A DNA stretch of 64,000 nucleotides from Spirodela intermedia. Its lineage: Eukaryota; Streptophyta; Magnoliopsida; Alismatales; Araceae. The position numbers and the translations under genes were made by a program. Each line of letters opens with the position of its first letter. Position 1 is the stretch's first letter. Positions 12,601-25,292 of the stretch are shown here, one piece after another. The notes under the pieces were generated by a model, which did not search any database, was not told where the DNA came from, and saw only the letters and a program-made list of their open reading frames with translations. Where the stretch lies: positions 7,962,827 through 8,026,826 of the forward strand of contig LR746272.1 of the NCBI GenBank assembly GCA_902729315.2, given 5' to 3'.

Positions 12601-15600
12601 AGTTATCAGAGAGAAGACAATGAGACATCGAGACATGCATTACTTTCCCAGAAAAAGGCCACCTCCGGAGAAGACAAGCACACTTGCCTGTAAACAACAT
12701 CAGCAGATGTTGGCTTCAGCTGGAGTAATTTCCCTTCTTTCTGTTGGAGATCGCTCAGGATATTGGGGTCAAAGCATGTAGCAAAACAAACCTGCCCGAG
12801 AAAATAAAATCGCATTCAAAAGTTTCTGACTGGTACTTAACCCGAAAACTAACTATTCCTCATATATTCATAGCATGCAATGAAGAAGGCTCAAGAATTC
12901 TCTGGTTGCAGGAAAAAGAGGCTCCACCTTGCTGTTTCTTGCTCGCACAGAAACGTGGGAGAGAACATCTGGCATGTCGGGCGTCAACACTGCTACAGCT
13001 CCATCCGGGATTTCCTCCTCGCCCTTCACGCTCTTTGCCACCAGGATAGTGGGTCGATCGTAAGTTTTATTCTGGACTGTCAGAAGCTCATTCACAACAG
13101 CAACATATCCGGTGACCTCAACAGGGCTTATGACCTGCCAGCTGCGGCAGCCAGATGATGAATGAGCAGGTTAGTGCCATCGCCCTCTTTCATGAACTAG
13201 CAAATGATGAATGAGCTTGAGAAGGATGTTTTTATAAACCTGCCCAGGTTAGCCACTTTCCGAAGAACAGGGTCAAGCCGGTTTAGCAGCGTGGACAACG
13301 AAGCGGCCGACCCAGCGCGAATAATTTCTTCAGTGAATATATTCACCTGCGATGCGGACAACCATGTGACTGCAAGCTCCATGACAGGTATGAGCCTAAT
13401 CATGAGAATAATTAAGATATAAAGAGCATACTGCCCACTCCTCGACGCCGAGCAGGGAACCGAGGTACTCTGCAGAAGGTTGTAGAAGATGCTGGTAGTG
13501 CTCGGCCTTGTTCGATAGAGCAAGTCGTGTCCTGTCGAGAAATGATTTCGCATATAATGCCCATCCATCATTGTTGTTTTTGGCCATCTCCAGTGCATGA
13601 TTCCATCCCTTGAATTACATCAAGAATGTTAGAACAGGCATTGATAAAAGCATACCAAAATTAGAGGGATCATCTCAAGAGAAACTAGAGAGAGTTTCTG
13701 TCATTACAAAGAAAAATAGCCGTCATCAGGTTAATTTCATCTGACCAGAGATTTTATTCGGCCAAAAACATGCATTATAAGATGAACACCAATGTGTATG
13801 TTCGCCATTACAACATTTTCTTACAGACCCATCAAATGAAAAATGCAGCAGTGTTCTAAACAAAGGAATATTAAGAAATGGCCAGAATCAATCAGATGGA
13901 AGTTCAAATCCTTTATAGAAACTGAGAATCAAGAGGTATAGTAAATATCCAAGAATGATGCCACATACAATGATCCTTTCTCTCTCTCTCTCTAGATATG
14001 TATGTGTGTAAGTGTGTGTGCCGAATATGAGATCATGCATCCTATGTGGCCTATTTTCCCTGTTAGCTAGTTACAAGTATCCATGTCATGGGGCATAGGT
14101 ATTACCTTCAAGCAGTAAATGAGATCCTCGTTTTCGTCCGATGAGAGGGCAAGATTTTCCACGGCTAATGTGATGTAGTACATGATTTTCTGCGACATAA
14201 ATGGACGAACTGGGCTCAATTCCTCGAATCTTTCAATCAATCGAACACCCCATGACGAGAGACAAATCACTTCAATTAAATACCTCGGTTTTAGCATTAT
14301 TCAGCTCCTCATATCCCCTCTCAATGGCCGTCCTCACCGTAGAGTCCAGGGCAAGGTCCAAGAACAGAAGATCCTTCAATCGGTCGTTGGACTTGAGAAG
14401 AAGCGGCCGGAGCTCCGCTCTCGCCTCCAGCAAACCCTGCATCATCAAGACTTAGGATAAAGTGGCCATAAAAGCCATACCCATGAACAATCATGACCAC
14501 ACCCACCTCGAGTAAAGGTTCCGCATCCCTATCCTCAACATGCTCCATTATGAATCGAAGGATATCCTATCAAAACAGTTCAATATTTTTATATAATGAT
14601 ACCAATTTTAGAAATTTCTGAAAATTTCTGTCAAGCTTCTCAAGGATAATATAGTTACTGAAAATCCTGATGGCAAGCCTCCAACCGGATTGACTTGGAC
14701 CCCGACCATGAAACCTTGACCCTGGATCAAACCCAGAAATCAGTAGTCAATTTAAAAAATTATATATATTTTTCCAGAGGGTCTAAAAAAGTCAACACCT
14801 CGGCTCTGTAGCCCATGCAAGTTGCAATGGAGGACTCAAGATCCGCCCCTGAATGAACTGCCTGCCGTTGAAAAAAATTTGGTCAGCATGGGTTAGATCT
14901 GCAGCCAAAAGTATTATATATCTCCTCCTTCGATTGCCATACCTTCAAGGTTCTCATGTAGTGTCCTAGATCACGCAGAAGGCCCTCCTTCTGATCGTGC
15001 CTGAATCTTGGCTCGGAGTGGATGGCTCTGTCATAGCTCAGCAAGCGTTCCTTGTTGATGCCATTAGACTCCAATGTGTTCCAGTACACACTGATGTCGA
15101 AGTCGCTTTTGATATAATCAATGAGAGCCTACAAGGAGGATGATTTGGAGAGAAAAATGATGTGCTGTGCTATCAAACATGCTCGCCATGACCCCCACCC
15201 CCTCGAATGCTGAATCTCGATTACCTGACAGATGACAACGTCGTCTGGGCTCGTGTTATTATGTAGTTTCTGATGCCACTCCTCCATCATCCCACCCTTG
15301 CAGTCGTTGTTTCTCTGCCAGAAAAGCAACAATAATCAATAAAAAATGATCTCCAATGACCATTCATCACTGCCCTCTCAAAAAAAAAAAGGAAAAAAGT
15401 CAACGTTTTATCTCAAACTAATCCACCACGGCACACACCTGAATGACTAGTATTTCATCTCTGATGCGCTGCCCAACATCTCCTTCTCCACCTCGGCCGA
15501 CAGTGGACAAAATCATCCGCAGTAGCTCTCCGTATTGAGGGTGAGCTTTGTACATACCTTGAAGGAAGTTTGTAAGCCTGTCCTGGGCTCTACTAATCTC

Positions 15601-18600
15601 ACTGAAATTGAAAATATTAAGTTCCCATGAGAAGAGAAGTCATTTACCATTTACCATTTAAGCATCATAATATCACTTTTTATCCCAGATCATGTGAATA
15701 ATTTTGATCTTAAACAAGTATTGAGCAGCTTAGGGTGGCAATTTTCGCCACTTCTCAAGCTAACCGGATTAAAGAAAGGCTGATATATGTTTATCCCTGA
15801 GAACCAGTTTACTACTTGTTAGAAGGTTAAAGTGTATTTTGGGAAAGAAGTATTGTTAGAGTTTGTCCTTATTTAATTGACTTAGGGGGGGTGAGAAAAA
15901 GACTTTGGTGTATTTCTGCTTCTCTTGCTCTCTATCCTATGGGACAGAGGATTCCTCTCTCTCTCTCCCTCTGTTTCTCTCTGCTCTATCAGAACAAGAG
16001 TATTATCCCTCTCTATCTCTATGTTTTCTACACTACTAAACATTAGTTGAGAGTTTTCTTCAGATCATTTCACTCCCACATGAATGCATATTCATGATGA
16101 TATCTATCGTATGCATTTCAAAGGACTAAATATCTCACTCGATAATATGCACACACATCCTTTTTGAAACGTTTTTCACGGCCCAAAGCATTGAAGGTCC
16201 ACATCAAAATTGAACATATTTACTACCAGTTAATTTATTAATTTATATCAAAACTGCTTCAAGGGCCTGCGGAATAATAAGATTTAAAGATACAAAATCT
16301 TAGTTCTTCAACCTACTTTGCACATTAGCCGACATATTTTTCTTGGGCATAACCAAATACCAATACCAAAACACGATTGTTCCCCCAGTGCAAAGGAGAT
16401 GAACCAAGCATAGATAGAGTCAACATGCATCAGCAAGAACTTGATGCTTGTGCAATCCAAGTGGATTATAATCATAATAATCTCCTAAATTATCAAAGAA
16501 CAATGTGGAAGCTGACCTCAAGGTCGTCCCTCTACCAAGTCTCAGACAAGAAGCTATTTTCCAAATTATTTCAGAAAATTAAGGCTTCACTGTCTGGAGG
16601 AACAGAGTATCTTCTTCTTGTCAATTATAATCGCAAGGCTCCCAGTGGAAATGAGAACAGAGTATCATGTTAACAATAATCTAGTTCAAACATCAAGGTG
16701 AAGATGAGAGACTGGTGTTGTGCTCTTCGTTTTGATGTTTTAAAATATCTTCAATTTTTTTCCACTTGAAAGGATGCAGAAGAAGGTATCAAGCTAGAAA
16801 GAGAGAAGATTCTGCCACCGTACATGAGGTAAACTGAATTATTAAGTTAATCTGTTCAAGGATATCAAGGGCAAAAATGTGAGCATGAAATTGACCATAA
16901 GACGATTGCCAAAAAAAGAAGAAACTGATTTTATATGCTTAATTATCTGTGTACAATCTAACCACAAAATAAATAAATAAATAAATAAATCAATGTAGTG
17001 GGTTGATGAAAGCAGAAACAATGTGATGCACATTCACCGACAGGAAATTATGATAATAAACTTGCTGATTTATTAAAAAAATAACTAAATTTCTATGTAA
17101 GGAAATAAATACCGTGGTTTCACATTGTAATTCTTATTCCACGTAAGCTGTCTTGTAGCCATGAACCTCATCCACACAAGAATTCCTGCAAGATCCAATT
17201 CCCCAGGATCTCCCAACGATTCCACCAGATCAGCTGCGATATTAAATCTGCCAACATACAAAGCATGTAATCGGAAGAGTGCAAACATGTGCGTGAAGCA
17301 TTATTATGAAAGAACAGAAGATATTTGGAAAACCTCCACTAAACCGGCAATGAGTCAACCATGTAACCGACCGCAGACTTTCCCACGCATAAAATCTAGT
17401 AATAGAGACGTGACTGTTAATGGCCGTAGGCCATGACCCAGTAGCATTGACTGGGTCCATTTGTCAACCCACCCACATCAAACAAGTTGACTAAATGGTG
17501 TGCTCGATGTAAAAACTGTCCAAGGAAAGCATGGTTCTTGCCACTGAGCACAGAACTTTTTCAAGCAAAGAAGGAACCTTCTGATATAAACATCGTAAAG
17601 ACGCAATCTTTAGCCCACATGAGAGAAACCCAGACGAAGATTCCAAGAAACACATTCTATAAAACTCTAAAGTTCATCGTTCTCATGAGCATCTGCATGT
17701 CGGAGATATCTAGAAGGACTGCAGAAATCGGACCTGTGCATGAGAGATCTCTGTGCTTCACTCTCCAGCTCCGCTATCTTTTCCAGGAAATCCTTTGCAG
17801 TGCCCTTTCCATCACCAGCTTCCTTCAGACATTAAAGAATGAAACTTAGGGAGAGCTTCATATCATGAGGAGAATTATTTTAAAAAAGATTATGATGTGA
17901 ATTCTAAGGTCACAGTCTTGGGCACCTTCTTCGGCTTCAATGATCCACCACGGAAATCAACATAAAAATTGGAGTCATTGTTCTTTATCCAGTACCCATC
18001 AGAGACAAGAACGAACGGCACCCCAACATAGTCATCTCCATCGATCTCAATCTCAACAGCCTGCACCCAAGAACATAACATGAACACAAGTTCATTGATT
18101 TTTTTAAAAGATATCTATGCTTTATAAATGAATTCATCTTCCACGTAATTGCCCGATTTTCAGCTCAAACAGACTACCCAGTAAACTTGAATTCACCTGG
18201 TAAAACAGCTCCGATGAGGAGCTCTTGACAAATGGTGTCTCACAAGAATCGCCGCTGATAACAGAACCGGAAGGAAGTACAGTCGAAGGGGGCAACTGCA
18301 GAACGATCGGATAATCTCTAGCATTTTAGCCAAATAGGGATAATAAAACTTATTGAAAATAATGGAAAAAATGAAAATCCATGGAGAATTCACCGTCCAC
18401 TGTCCAGCGTGCTTTGAAAGACCCCAGTGAAGAACAAGTGGCCCTTCACGATCTGTAGCAAGATAAACCTTTGTATTCCCAAGAGGCTTGGTAACAAGCA
18501 CCTTAAAGAACCGGAAGAAGTTAATTAAAATTTATAGGAGAAGGAAGAAAATTATTAAAAATTAATAAGGACTGAAAGCATAGCTCACCAAAAGCTCCTT

Positions 18601-21523
18601 GTTATCTATCTTAAAAGTCTTCTTGTATAGAACGTGACCGCCATCTTCCACTTCTTTGGAAGTCGCGAAGACTTCTAAGGTGGTTGGGTCTCTAGATTTC
18701 TGAGGAGTTCTTTCCTTCGGAGCTTCAGGTGTGTATTTGCTGATAAGCTGCATGAGGTCCCTCTTCTTGCGCTGAATTCTTTCAACGCTGAAATATTTCT
18801 TTGTTTTGAGCTGCTTCGCGACTTTGCTTTGGATATTTCCCTTCATGATCTTCTTCTCTAACTCCTCAAGGGACACACCCTTGTCCAACTCGCTCTCGAG
18901 CTCCGTTCTAGCTTCCTCGAACTCCATCTGATCCCAGAATTAAAATTATATGACGAATTCAAAATATTATCAAAAGAGTCAAAATTTCCATGATTCGAGC
19001 AAAGGGTCGATGCTCTTACAAGCTGCTTTTCCTTGGAGTAATTGGGTTTCCCGGCTTTCTCCCATCTAATGTATGCTTGCACTTGCACAAGCTCATTCGG
19101 TATTTTCTGTTCAAGAACAATGTTTTCGCCGGCCTCCTCTGTATTCTTTGTCAATTTTTCTCTGAGTTTCTCTACTGTAGCGCCCCTAGCGATTTCCTGA
19201 ATCAACTCAGCACGAGCCGCTTCGTATTCCTCCTGCATACACCAAAATCAACTCTGAGTTTCCTAGGATATTTAGAAGTAAAATTGAAACGCATTTTCCC
19301 CTTCATTTTTTATAATTAATGAGATTAAAGGAACATTATAAATATCAACAACGAAGGAATATAATGATACACAACAAGTCCTTCCCATCAGAAAGAAAGA
19401 AAATATTCTGATTAAGATAGAAAGATCAGATATAAAGATCCCAAGAACAAAATGTAAAGGGTATTCGGTTTTATGAACGTTAACGAACAGAGGGAACATC
19501 CTGAGGATCAACAAATAAATCTCACATATCAAAAAAATTAGATTAACCTCTAAAGTGGTTAAAAACTTCATTTTTATGAGGTTTAGAACCATCATTTCTG
19601 AAAAACAAAAACCTGAAAAAAGCGTTCAAAATGGTTTCCAATGACTGAAAAAGGCTGTTTTTGTGGCGGCCACAGAGGAAGCATAAGTGCTCACCTTCTC
19701 CTGAGAAGGAGAATATTGTTGTTTTCCCTTCCTTTCCCACCTGATATATGCGTAGATCTGCACAAGATCCTCTGGGATAGAAACTGATGGCCCCACATCA
19801 TAGGAAACATTTTCTTTTGCGCCGTCCATTTGAGGAAGCCGGATTCTGAAGTTTTGCCCATTTTTTTTGAACCTACAAAAAAAAATAAAAAATAGACGTA
19901 AATTCTTATCTTCTAAGGGCACCCAGTACGATTAATTCATAGTCCAAGAAGATTTCGATCAGATCAAACTCACCATTTATTCTGTGTTTCATCAAGGATA
20001 AGAAACTCCACAGCTTGTGCATCAGGAGTGTCGATCTCTAATTTCAGAGAGGCGTTGGAGCCGGTCTAAGAGAAAGAAGAACAAGATCTCAACTCAGTCA
20101 ACCATGAAAATAGAGTTCTTTCTTTCTCTGAATGGTCAACTATTTGGGCTTCCATATTAAGTAAAGAATTGAGCTAAAGAAAACACCTTTGTGAAGGGAG
20201 TCCGAAGAGCCCTGTCCTTGTAGACGTTTGTTCCATTTGGGCGACGAGAAGGAAGCGTCCATTTACTTGGAAAAATAAATAAAAAATAAATAGAACACAT
20301 TAGCGAAGTCAACCAAAGTGCAATGAATAAAAAAAAACAGGAAAAAGACGAACAGTGTCCTCACTCTTTTCCCTTCCTGATCACGCCCCAGTGAAGAACT
20401 AGAGAGCCACTGCTGTTTGCAACCTGAATATTCACTTGCAGAAGGGAATCCGGACCTGACTTGCCGACGGTCACCTGCTCAGTCACAAGATGAACAAGGA
20501 TGTTGCTGAATGGCGTTCTCTCTGATGTAGCCTAGCTATAATCCCACAATGCGCAAGTAGTACCTGAAGTTCAGTGTTTCCATCAAGAGCGAATCTTTCT
20601 CCCAGCTGATCCAAACAGACCAATTATAGAATAATTAGCGCATATAGCAACATATACTTTGAGGAATCTGAGGTAAGGGTGTCATGTCATTGCGATTAGT
20701 AGGCTCCAGAAGTATCACAGCATCTTAGAATTAAAGGGTAATTCTGAGAAGCAATTTCCTTCAGAATTATGTAAAAAAGAGGAGAATGTGGGCTGTTCTT
20801 GAATAATCAAATGCTCGGTATCTTTTTTTTCATCCACTAACAACAATAAAAACATTCAAGGCTGAATCTTAATGTGATTAAAAAAAAAAAACTCATGGCT
20901 GTTCGTTCAGAACAACATGAATGAGACCAAAAAATTTAGTTAATATCACTCGAAAATAGAAATAACTTGTAGGAGTAAACAATTCAACGTATAAATATTT
21001 AAATGCCCAGCAGTCGTTTTCCTCTGCCTAATATTAAAAAAAATCCTCTTCAAGGTAACGTTTCTCGAAAAAATTCAAGCTCGAAATAGAAATCTGGTTT
21101 TAAAATTAAAAAAAAACACTCCTGGCTGCTCGTCCAGAAGACATGCAGAGAGTGAAAGCTAAAAAATCCACGCTGAAATGGAGGCATAAAAATGGGTAGC
21201 ATCAATAGAACAGTGACACATCAAGAAATGGGAGGCACCTCGGGGCTATCTGTGGCTAAGACGGCGCGGGGAATCATAGCAGCCGCTCCCCGTTGACTCC
21301 TCCGAGATGTCTTCCTTTTACTCACGTGAAGGCCCGTACCCAGGAACTTCGTCGAAGTCAGCGGCTTCCATTTACTCTGCAGGGCCTGATTGGCCTGCGA
21401 GGCCAAGGGAAATCCACAAGAAAGGCTCCCAGAGCTCCCACCGTGGACCTGGCTTTGGCTCTCAGAGAAGCGAGCATGGAGCAAAGTTTTGGGGGTCAAG
21501 CTGTGTCCCAAGGCCCCGGACAT
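9658..21523 (-). CDS. GWD1: Alpha-glucan, water dikinase (starch R1 protein), plastid
   Basis: GWD phosphorylates starch glucose C6 using the beta-phosphate of ATP, which triggers transitory starch breakdown. Thirty-three exons were traced in phase, giving about 1,480 residues: 21523-21239, 20605-20564, 20474-20365, 20265-20187, 20065-19974, 19872-19695, 19232-19020, 18927-18589, 18501-18394, 18295-18197, 18060-17914, 17822-17734, 17247-17113, 15601-15439, 15314-15225, 15128-14943, 14861-14799, 14721-14659, 14566-14507, 14436-14284, 14189-14106, 13608-13432, 13346-13240, 13141-12928, 12791-12688, 12572-12434, 12347-12222, 11346-11236, 10973-10875, 10794-10621, 10529-10437, 10305-10190, 9862-9658. 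Exon 1 is a transit peptide. Two CBM45-type starch-binding modules show LVLHWG plus WTLP (exons 3-4 and 9-10). The phosphohistidine region VLSHVSVRARN has its His codon at 12957-12955. The ATP-binding part has RSDSNGEDLEGYAGAG, and the end is VVQTRPQM. Exon 25 seems to use a GC donor. Small boundary errors are possible. Confidence 0.95.
10399..10420. repeat. (TAAA)n microsatellite
   Basis: Five to six AAAT/TAAA units in a GWD intron (between exons 31 and 32). Confidence 0.8.
11588..11610. repeat. (GA)n microsatellite
   Basis: About eleven GA units in a GWD intron (between exons 27 and 28). Confidence 0.8.
16966..16991. repeat. (AAAT)n microsatellite
   Basis: Six AAAT units in the 1.5-kb intron between GWD exons 13 and 14, which otherwise shows no coding content. 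Confidence 0.8.
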
Positions 21524-22070
21524 GTCCCTCGATCGCTCGCCTGATCACCGGCCGCTGAAATCTGTCGGCAAACAAGCTTACTCGCGTCAAAGAAGAGGAT
21601 GGCGACCTGACTAGTTCTTCTGGAGGAACTGAAGCAAATCTCACGCGTTCGGACGGGAACAATCGATAATCAATGGAACAGGAATCATCAAGGAGAAGCA
21701 GGAAACTCGATGGTACGTGATGAACGAGGGAGTGAAGACGAGGCGAGGCCGACGAGCTCTGGCCGAGGGGATCGGAGGAGGAATCGATAAACGTCGAGGA
21801 AGTGTGTTTTCGCCTGAGGAATCGAAATTCTGCGGGAACCGAGTTATGGCGCGGGATGTGGACGCAGTGAGGACGGGGAAAGAGAGCGATGAGACTGCGG
21901 GAAAGCAGGCACGGAATGCCCCTTCTGTCGATCGAAGAACGCCCGGCGAAGGCGGAATGCCGTCGATTGCGAGGATTACCGAGCGGTGTAAACAGCACGA
22001 GCGCACGCGCCCACCCCCTGCGCGATCCGGGCTGTGCTCTCTCGCCTCCTCGCCGCCCACTGTTTGCCTC

Positions 22071-22158
22071 AGAGAGAGAGAGAGAGAGAGAGAGAAGCTC
22101 CAGCAGTCATGAATATCTTCCACCCGTGGCAACAATATATATATATATATATATATAT
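22071..22158. repeat. (GA)n and (AT)n microsatellites upstream of GWD
   Basis: A GA run (22071-22095) is followed by a run of AT units (22135-22158). Read on the minus strand, the TA run precedes the TC run about 550-640 bases upstream of the GWD ATG, so it could act as a TATA-like core promoter with a TC-rich leader. That role is a guess. Confidence 0.75.
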
Positions 22159-22845
22159 CACCATTAAGAATTGAGCTTTGGTGGAAAGATCAAAGGGTCG
22201 GCGGGTCGAAGGGATGAACGGGAAACGTGGCGCATTCTCTGCGGTGCACGTATATTCCGCGCTCGGAATCAGGGTCGGGTAGGCCCCCGGACGACCAAAC
22301 TTTTCGAGAAGCCGTTAATAGAAGCTGCGACCGATCAGAAGAAGGCCCCGCAAGAACATGTAGATCTGATCCTGATCAGAACCCAGCTGCGACCTGAACC
22401 TCAGTCCCCGAAAGTCGACATTTTTTCGAAAAAACTCAAAAAAAAAAAAAAACCCGGTTGGATGCTTGAATTCATGGGCATAAAAAAATGGCGTTCTTGC
22501 CGGAAGGGGAAGGGGAAGGGAAGAGGGGCGGGGGGTGGGAAGGGGATCCCAACTCCGTCACGCAAGGTCTGCCACGTCGGCGGCGGGAAACAACGGGATC
22601 ATGTTAAAAATATCCACCAGCCGACCAGCGACGTCGTCGGCGAGCAGTCTCTGACAAGAGGCTGCTGCCGTAGGACGGCGGATCCTGGCCAAGTGGCCTT
22701 CCTCGTCCCGTTGCTTAGATTCCCTCTGCAGATGGCCGAGATCTCCCCCCAATCGACCTGCCACGTTTGATCCGTGTAGATATTTCGGCGCCCCCGGATC
22801 AAAAGGTGAACTCGACACGAGAAAGCAGACAATGGTGATAGGACC

Positions 22846-22877
22846 TCTCTCTCTCTCTCTCTATCTCTATCTCTATC

Positions 22878-22909
<32 letters not shown>

Positions 22910-22910
22910 C
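22846..22910. repeat. (CT)n compound microsatellite
   Basis: Interrupted CT/CTAT tract of about 65 bases in the GWD-NRT2.7 spacer. Confidence 0.85.
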
Positions 22911-23203
22911 ACCATTTTCATGTGGAAGCCGCCGCAGTCAGGCCAATCATCGCCTCTCCTCCGCCCACCTATCACCTCCCCACCCTCCTCTCTCTATCCT
23001 CTCCTGTTCACCGGGGGTCGAGATAGAGAGAGAAGGAAATGATTTCCCTCGTGGCGTAAGCCTCCGCGTCCACAGAAACATCCGAAGGGTCAAAGTTTCC
23101 CACTTCGCATCTTCCAAACAAGGAGTGGATTATGAAAATAAGCTCAGCCGCCCAATCCCGGCGGGGCCCAGCTCCGGGCCCAGTCTTAGGTTCCATATAT
23201 TAG

Positions 23204-23230
23204 GTATATATATATATATATATATATATC

Positions 23231-23260
<30 letters not shown>
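23204..23260. repeat. Adjacent (TA)n and (GA)n microsatellites
   Basis: TA run at 23204-23229 and GA run at 23232-23260, separated by CTA, in the NRT2.7 3' flank. Confidence 0.85.
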
Positions 23261-23264
<4 letters not shown>

Positions 23265-23758
23265 ACAATTGGGTTTTTTTACGTCATATGTGTATTTAAA
23301 AATATATTTTTATTTTTCTCCTGATTTTTAGGAATGTAGGTTTGTAAGCAAATTCTCTATTACCATAAAAAATATATTTTTATGGTTTTAAAAAATCAAA
23401 TAAACATTGAAAAAATGTATTATTCGTATTAGTCAATATTTTAATTAATTATTTTACTAACGGCTGAAAGATGGCGGCCCGCGGTGGAGTTCATAGGATC
23501 CTTGAAGAGACTGGCCGGGCAGCAGGTTGCAATCTATTAGGCCCATTACGAAGAGCACAGCCGAACGGATAGAGTGAATGGGCCGGGTCACGTGCCACAA
23601 TGGGCTTTGTTATTGGGCCTTATTGGTTCACGCACACTGGGGCCCCATTTATTTACAACTAGCCTTGATTCCAGCTACTAGATACAAAGTGATTGTTAAC
23701 AAAGTGGGGCCCACCGGTCGTGCGACCTTTTTGTCCTCATTCTGGAGGAAGAAAAAAA

Positions 23759-25292
23759 TTATGAATCTGGAGTATGATTTGCATGATTCACTTGTCCTCC
23801 CTGTGGGTCGCCCTCGAGAGGGAGGAAGTCCCCGCCACCGGGGGCTTCGCCGGGCGGCGCCAGCGGGCGGCGGAACAGCAGCAGAACCGGGAGGGTGCAT
23901 GCCAGCATCATGAGCCCCATCAGGGAGATGCCCTTCTCCTTCGAGCCGCAAGTTCCGGAGAAGAACAGCAGCTGCGTCACCACGGCGCCGACCGGGCCTC
24001 CGCTCCCCGTCATCCCCGAGATCACCCCCAGCGACCTGCGGAAGCATATGCGAAGGAGGAGGAAGAGGACGATCAGTTCTCACGGAGAGAATGAAGAGGA
24101 AGAGGACGATCAGTTCTCACGGAGAGAATGAGGAGGAAGAGGATGATCTCTGGTTCGACCTTCGGGAGACGAAGGGCACCACGCTGAAGGTGAGCCCGGC
24201 GGCGGCCTGGACGAAGATGGAGAAGCAGATGAGCATGGCGACAGAGGAGACAAGCGTCGCCGCCCGTCCCAGCAGGACGCAGAACACGCCGGCGAAGCTC
24301 TGTACCACCCACAGGCTCCATAGCCTCCCCCTCATTCCGAATCTCGCCGCCATGAAGTCCGAAAGAAGCCCGCCGCTCGGCCTCGAAACCACGTTGGCGA
24401 GCCCGAAGCTCGCCGCCAGAACTCCGGCCACCTCGATCTTGAGGTCAAACCTGTCGTAGAAGTACTCGGAGATGATATTCTCCATCGTCAACTCCACGCC
24501 GTAGCAGAACCCGTAGGTCAGCGCCAGGACCCATCCCCGGTAGTTCTTGATCCCGCTGGAGATTACCTCTCGCAGGGTCCTCTTGGTCCTGTTCAAGGGG
24601 TAACCTCGGTCGCTGAAGTTCCCCTCCGGCAGGTCCTGGCCGAGGAACAAGACTGCGATCGCCGTCAGGACCTGGAACGTCGCGGGCAGGAAGAAGGCGG
24701 CTCGCCATGCCAGGGAGGATCTGAGACCTCGCTGGAGAAGGAGAGAGTAGAGCAGCGGCATCAGAAGCTGGGCGGCGCCGCTGCCGGCGTTGGCCCACCC
24801 CGCCGATACCCCGTTGGCGACCCCGACGACGGGCGGCGAGAACATGGAGCTCATCCAGTACTGGTTGGCGACGAAGTTGGCCAGTGACAAACCGACGAAG
24901 AACCGGAGCTGGACGAAGCCGGCGGCGGAGGACACGGTGGCGGCAGCGAACATGGCCGGCGCCGTCGCCAGGGAGAGAGCCGCCGAGGAGACGCGCGGCC
25001 CCAGGAGGTCGCAGGCGGCGCCCATCCCCAGCCGCGTGAACACGGCGCCAGAGACGGAGGCGATGCCGGCGTTGGCGACGTCGCCGGACGTGAGATCGAG
25101 CTCGTTGCGGATGACGGGGAGCAGGGGAGGGGCGGAGAAGGTGGAGAAGAAGCACCAGAAGAGGGAGAACCAGGCCAGGTGGAAGGCCAGCATATGCGGC
25201 GGCGCCGCCGATAGTGGCCGGAAAGTTGTGGCCTTGCTTTCATCCTCACCGGCCGAGGAGTCTTCTTCCTCTACCGGCTCCCAGTCCCGCAT
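23759..25292 (-). CDS. NRT2.7: High-affinity nitrate transporter, NRT2.7 type
   Basis: Two exons (25292-24160 and 24035-23759) with a 124-nt phase-2 intron give 469 residues, the usual NRT2 size. This is a 12-segment major facilitator (NNP family) nitrate importer. Visible features are an acidic N-terminus followed by ATTFRPLS and [17 protein letters not shown], the motif [20 protein letters not shown], the nitrate signature [24 protein letters not shown], and a second glycine signature [11 protein letters not shown] at the start of exon 2. These match Arabidopsis NRT2.7, as I recall it, better than root NRT2.1-type proteins; that protein loads nitrate into seed vacuoles. The C-terminus is short and the cytosolic loop reduced. 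The coding sequence is very GC-rich. The intron contains a 37-bp tandem repeat. The gene is divergent from the next gene to the right. Confidence 0.92.
24056..24147. repeat. 37-bp tandem repeat in the NRT2.7 intron
   Basis: About 2.4 copies of a 37-bp unit containing GAAGAGGACGATCAGTTCTC, with starts at 24061, 24098 and 24135 (last copy partial and diverged). It fills most of the 124-nt intron; the partial third copy reaches the donor side. Confidence 0.85.

Larger units (their letters stand above)
21524..23758. other. GWD 5' flank and NRT2.7 3' flank
   Basis: GWD (minus) starts at the left end and NRT2.7 (minus) ends at the right end, so this holds the GWD promoter and 5' UTR plus the NRT2.7 3' UTR. 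It contains GA, TA and CT microsatellites and GGCCCA/TGGGCC motifs around 23,540-23,645. Open frames here are low-complexity and unsupported. Confidence 0.5.

Noticed and set aside
15800-16080. A TGTTAGA...-like, CT-rich stretch in the big GWD intron that looked like a solo Copia LTR.
   Set aside because: No matching end, target-site duplication or internal retroelement sequence could be identified.
22171-22770. A 199-codon plus-strand open frame in the GWD-NRT2.7 spacer.
   Set aside because: Its translation is basic and low complexity with a poly-Lys run and no recognisable domain. It lies in promoter and 3' UTR sequence with no splice or start context.
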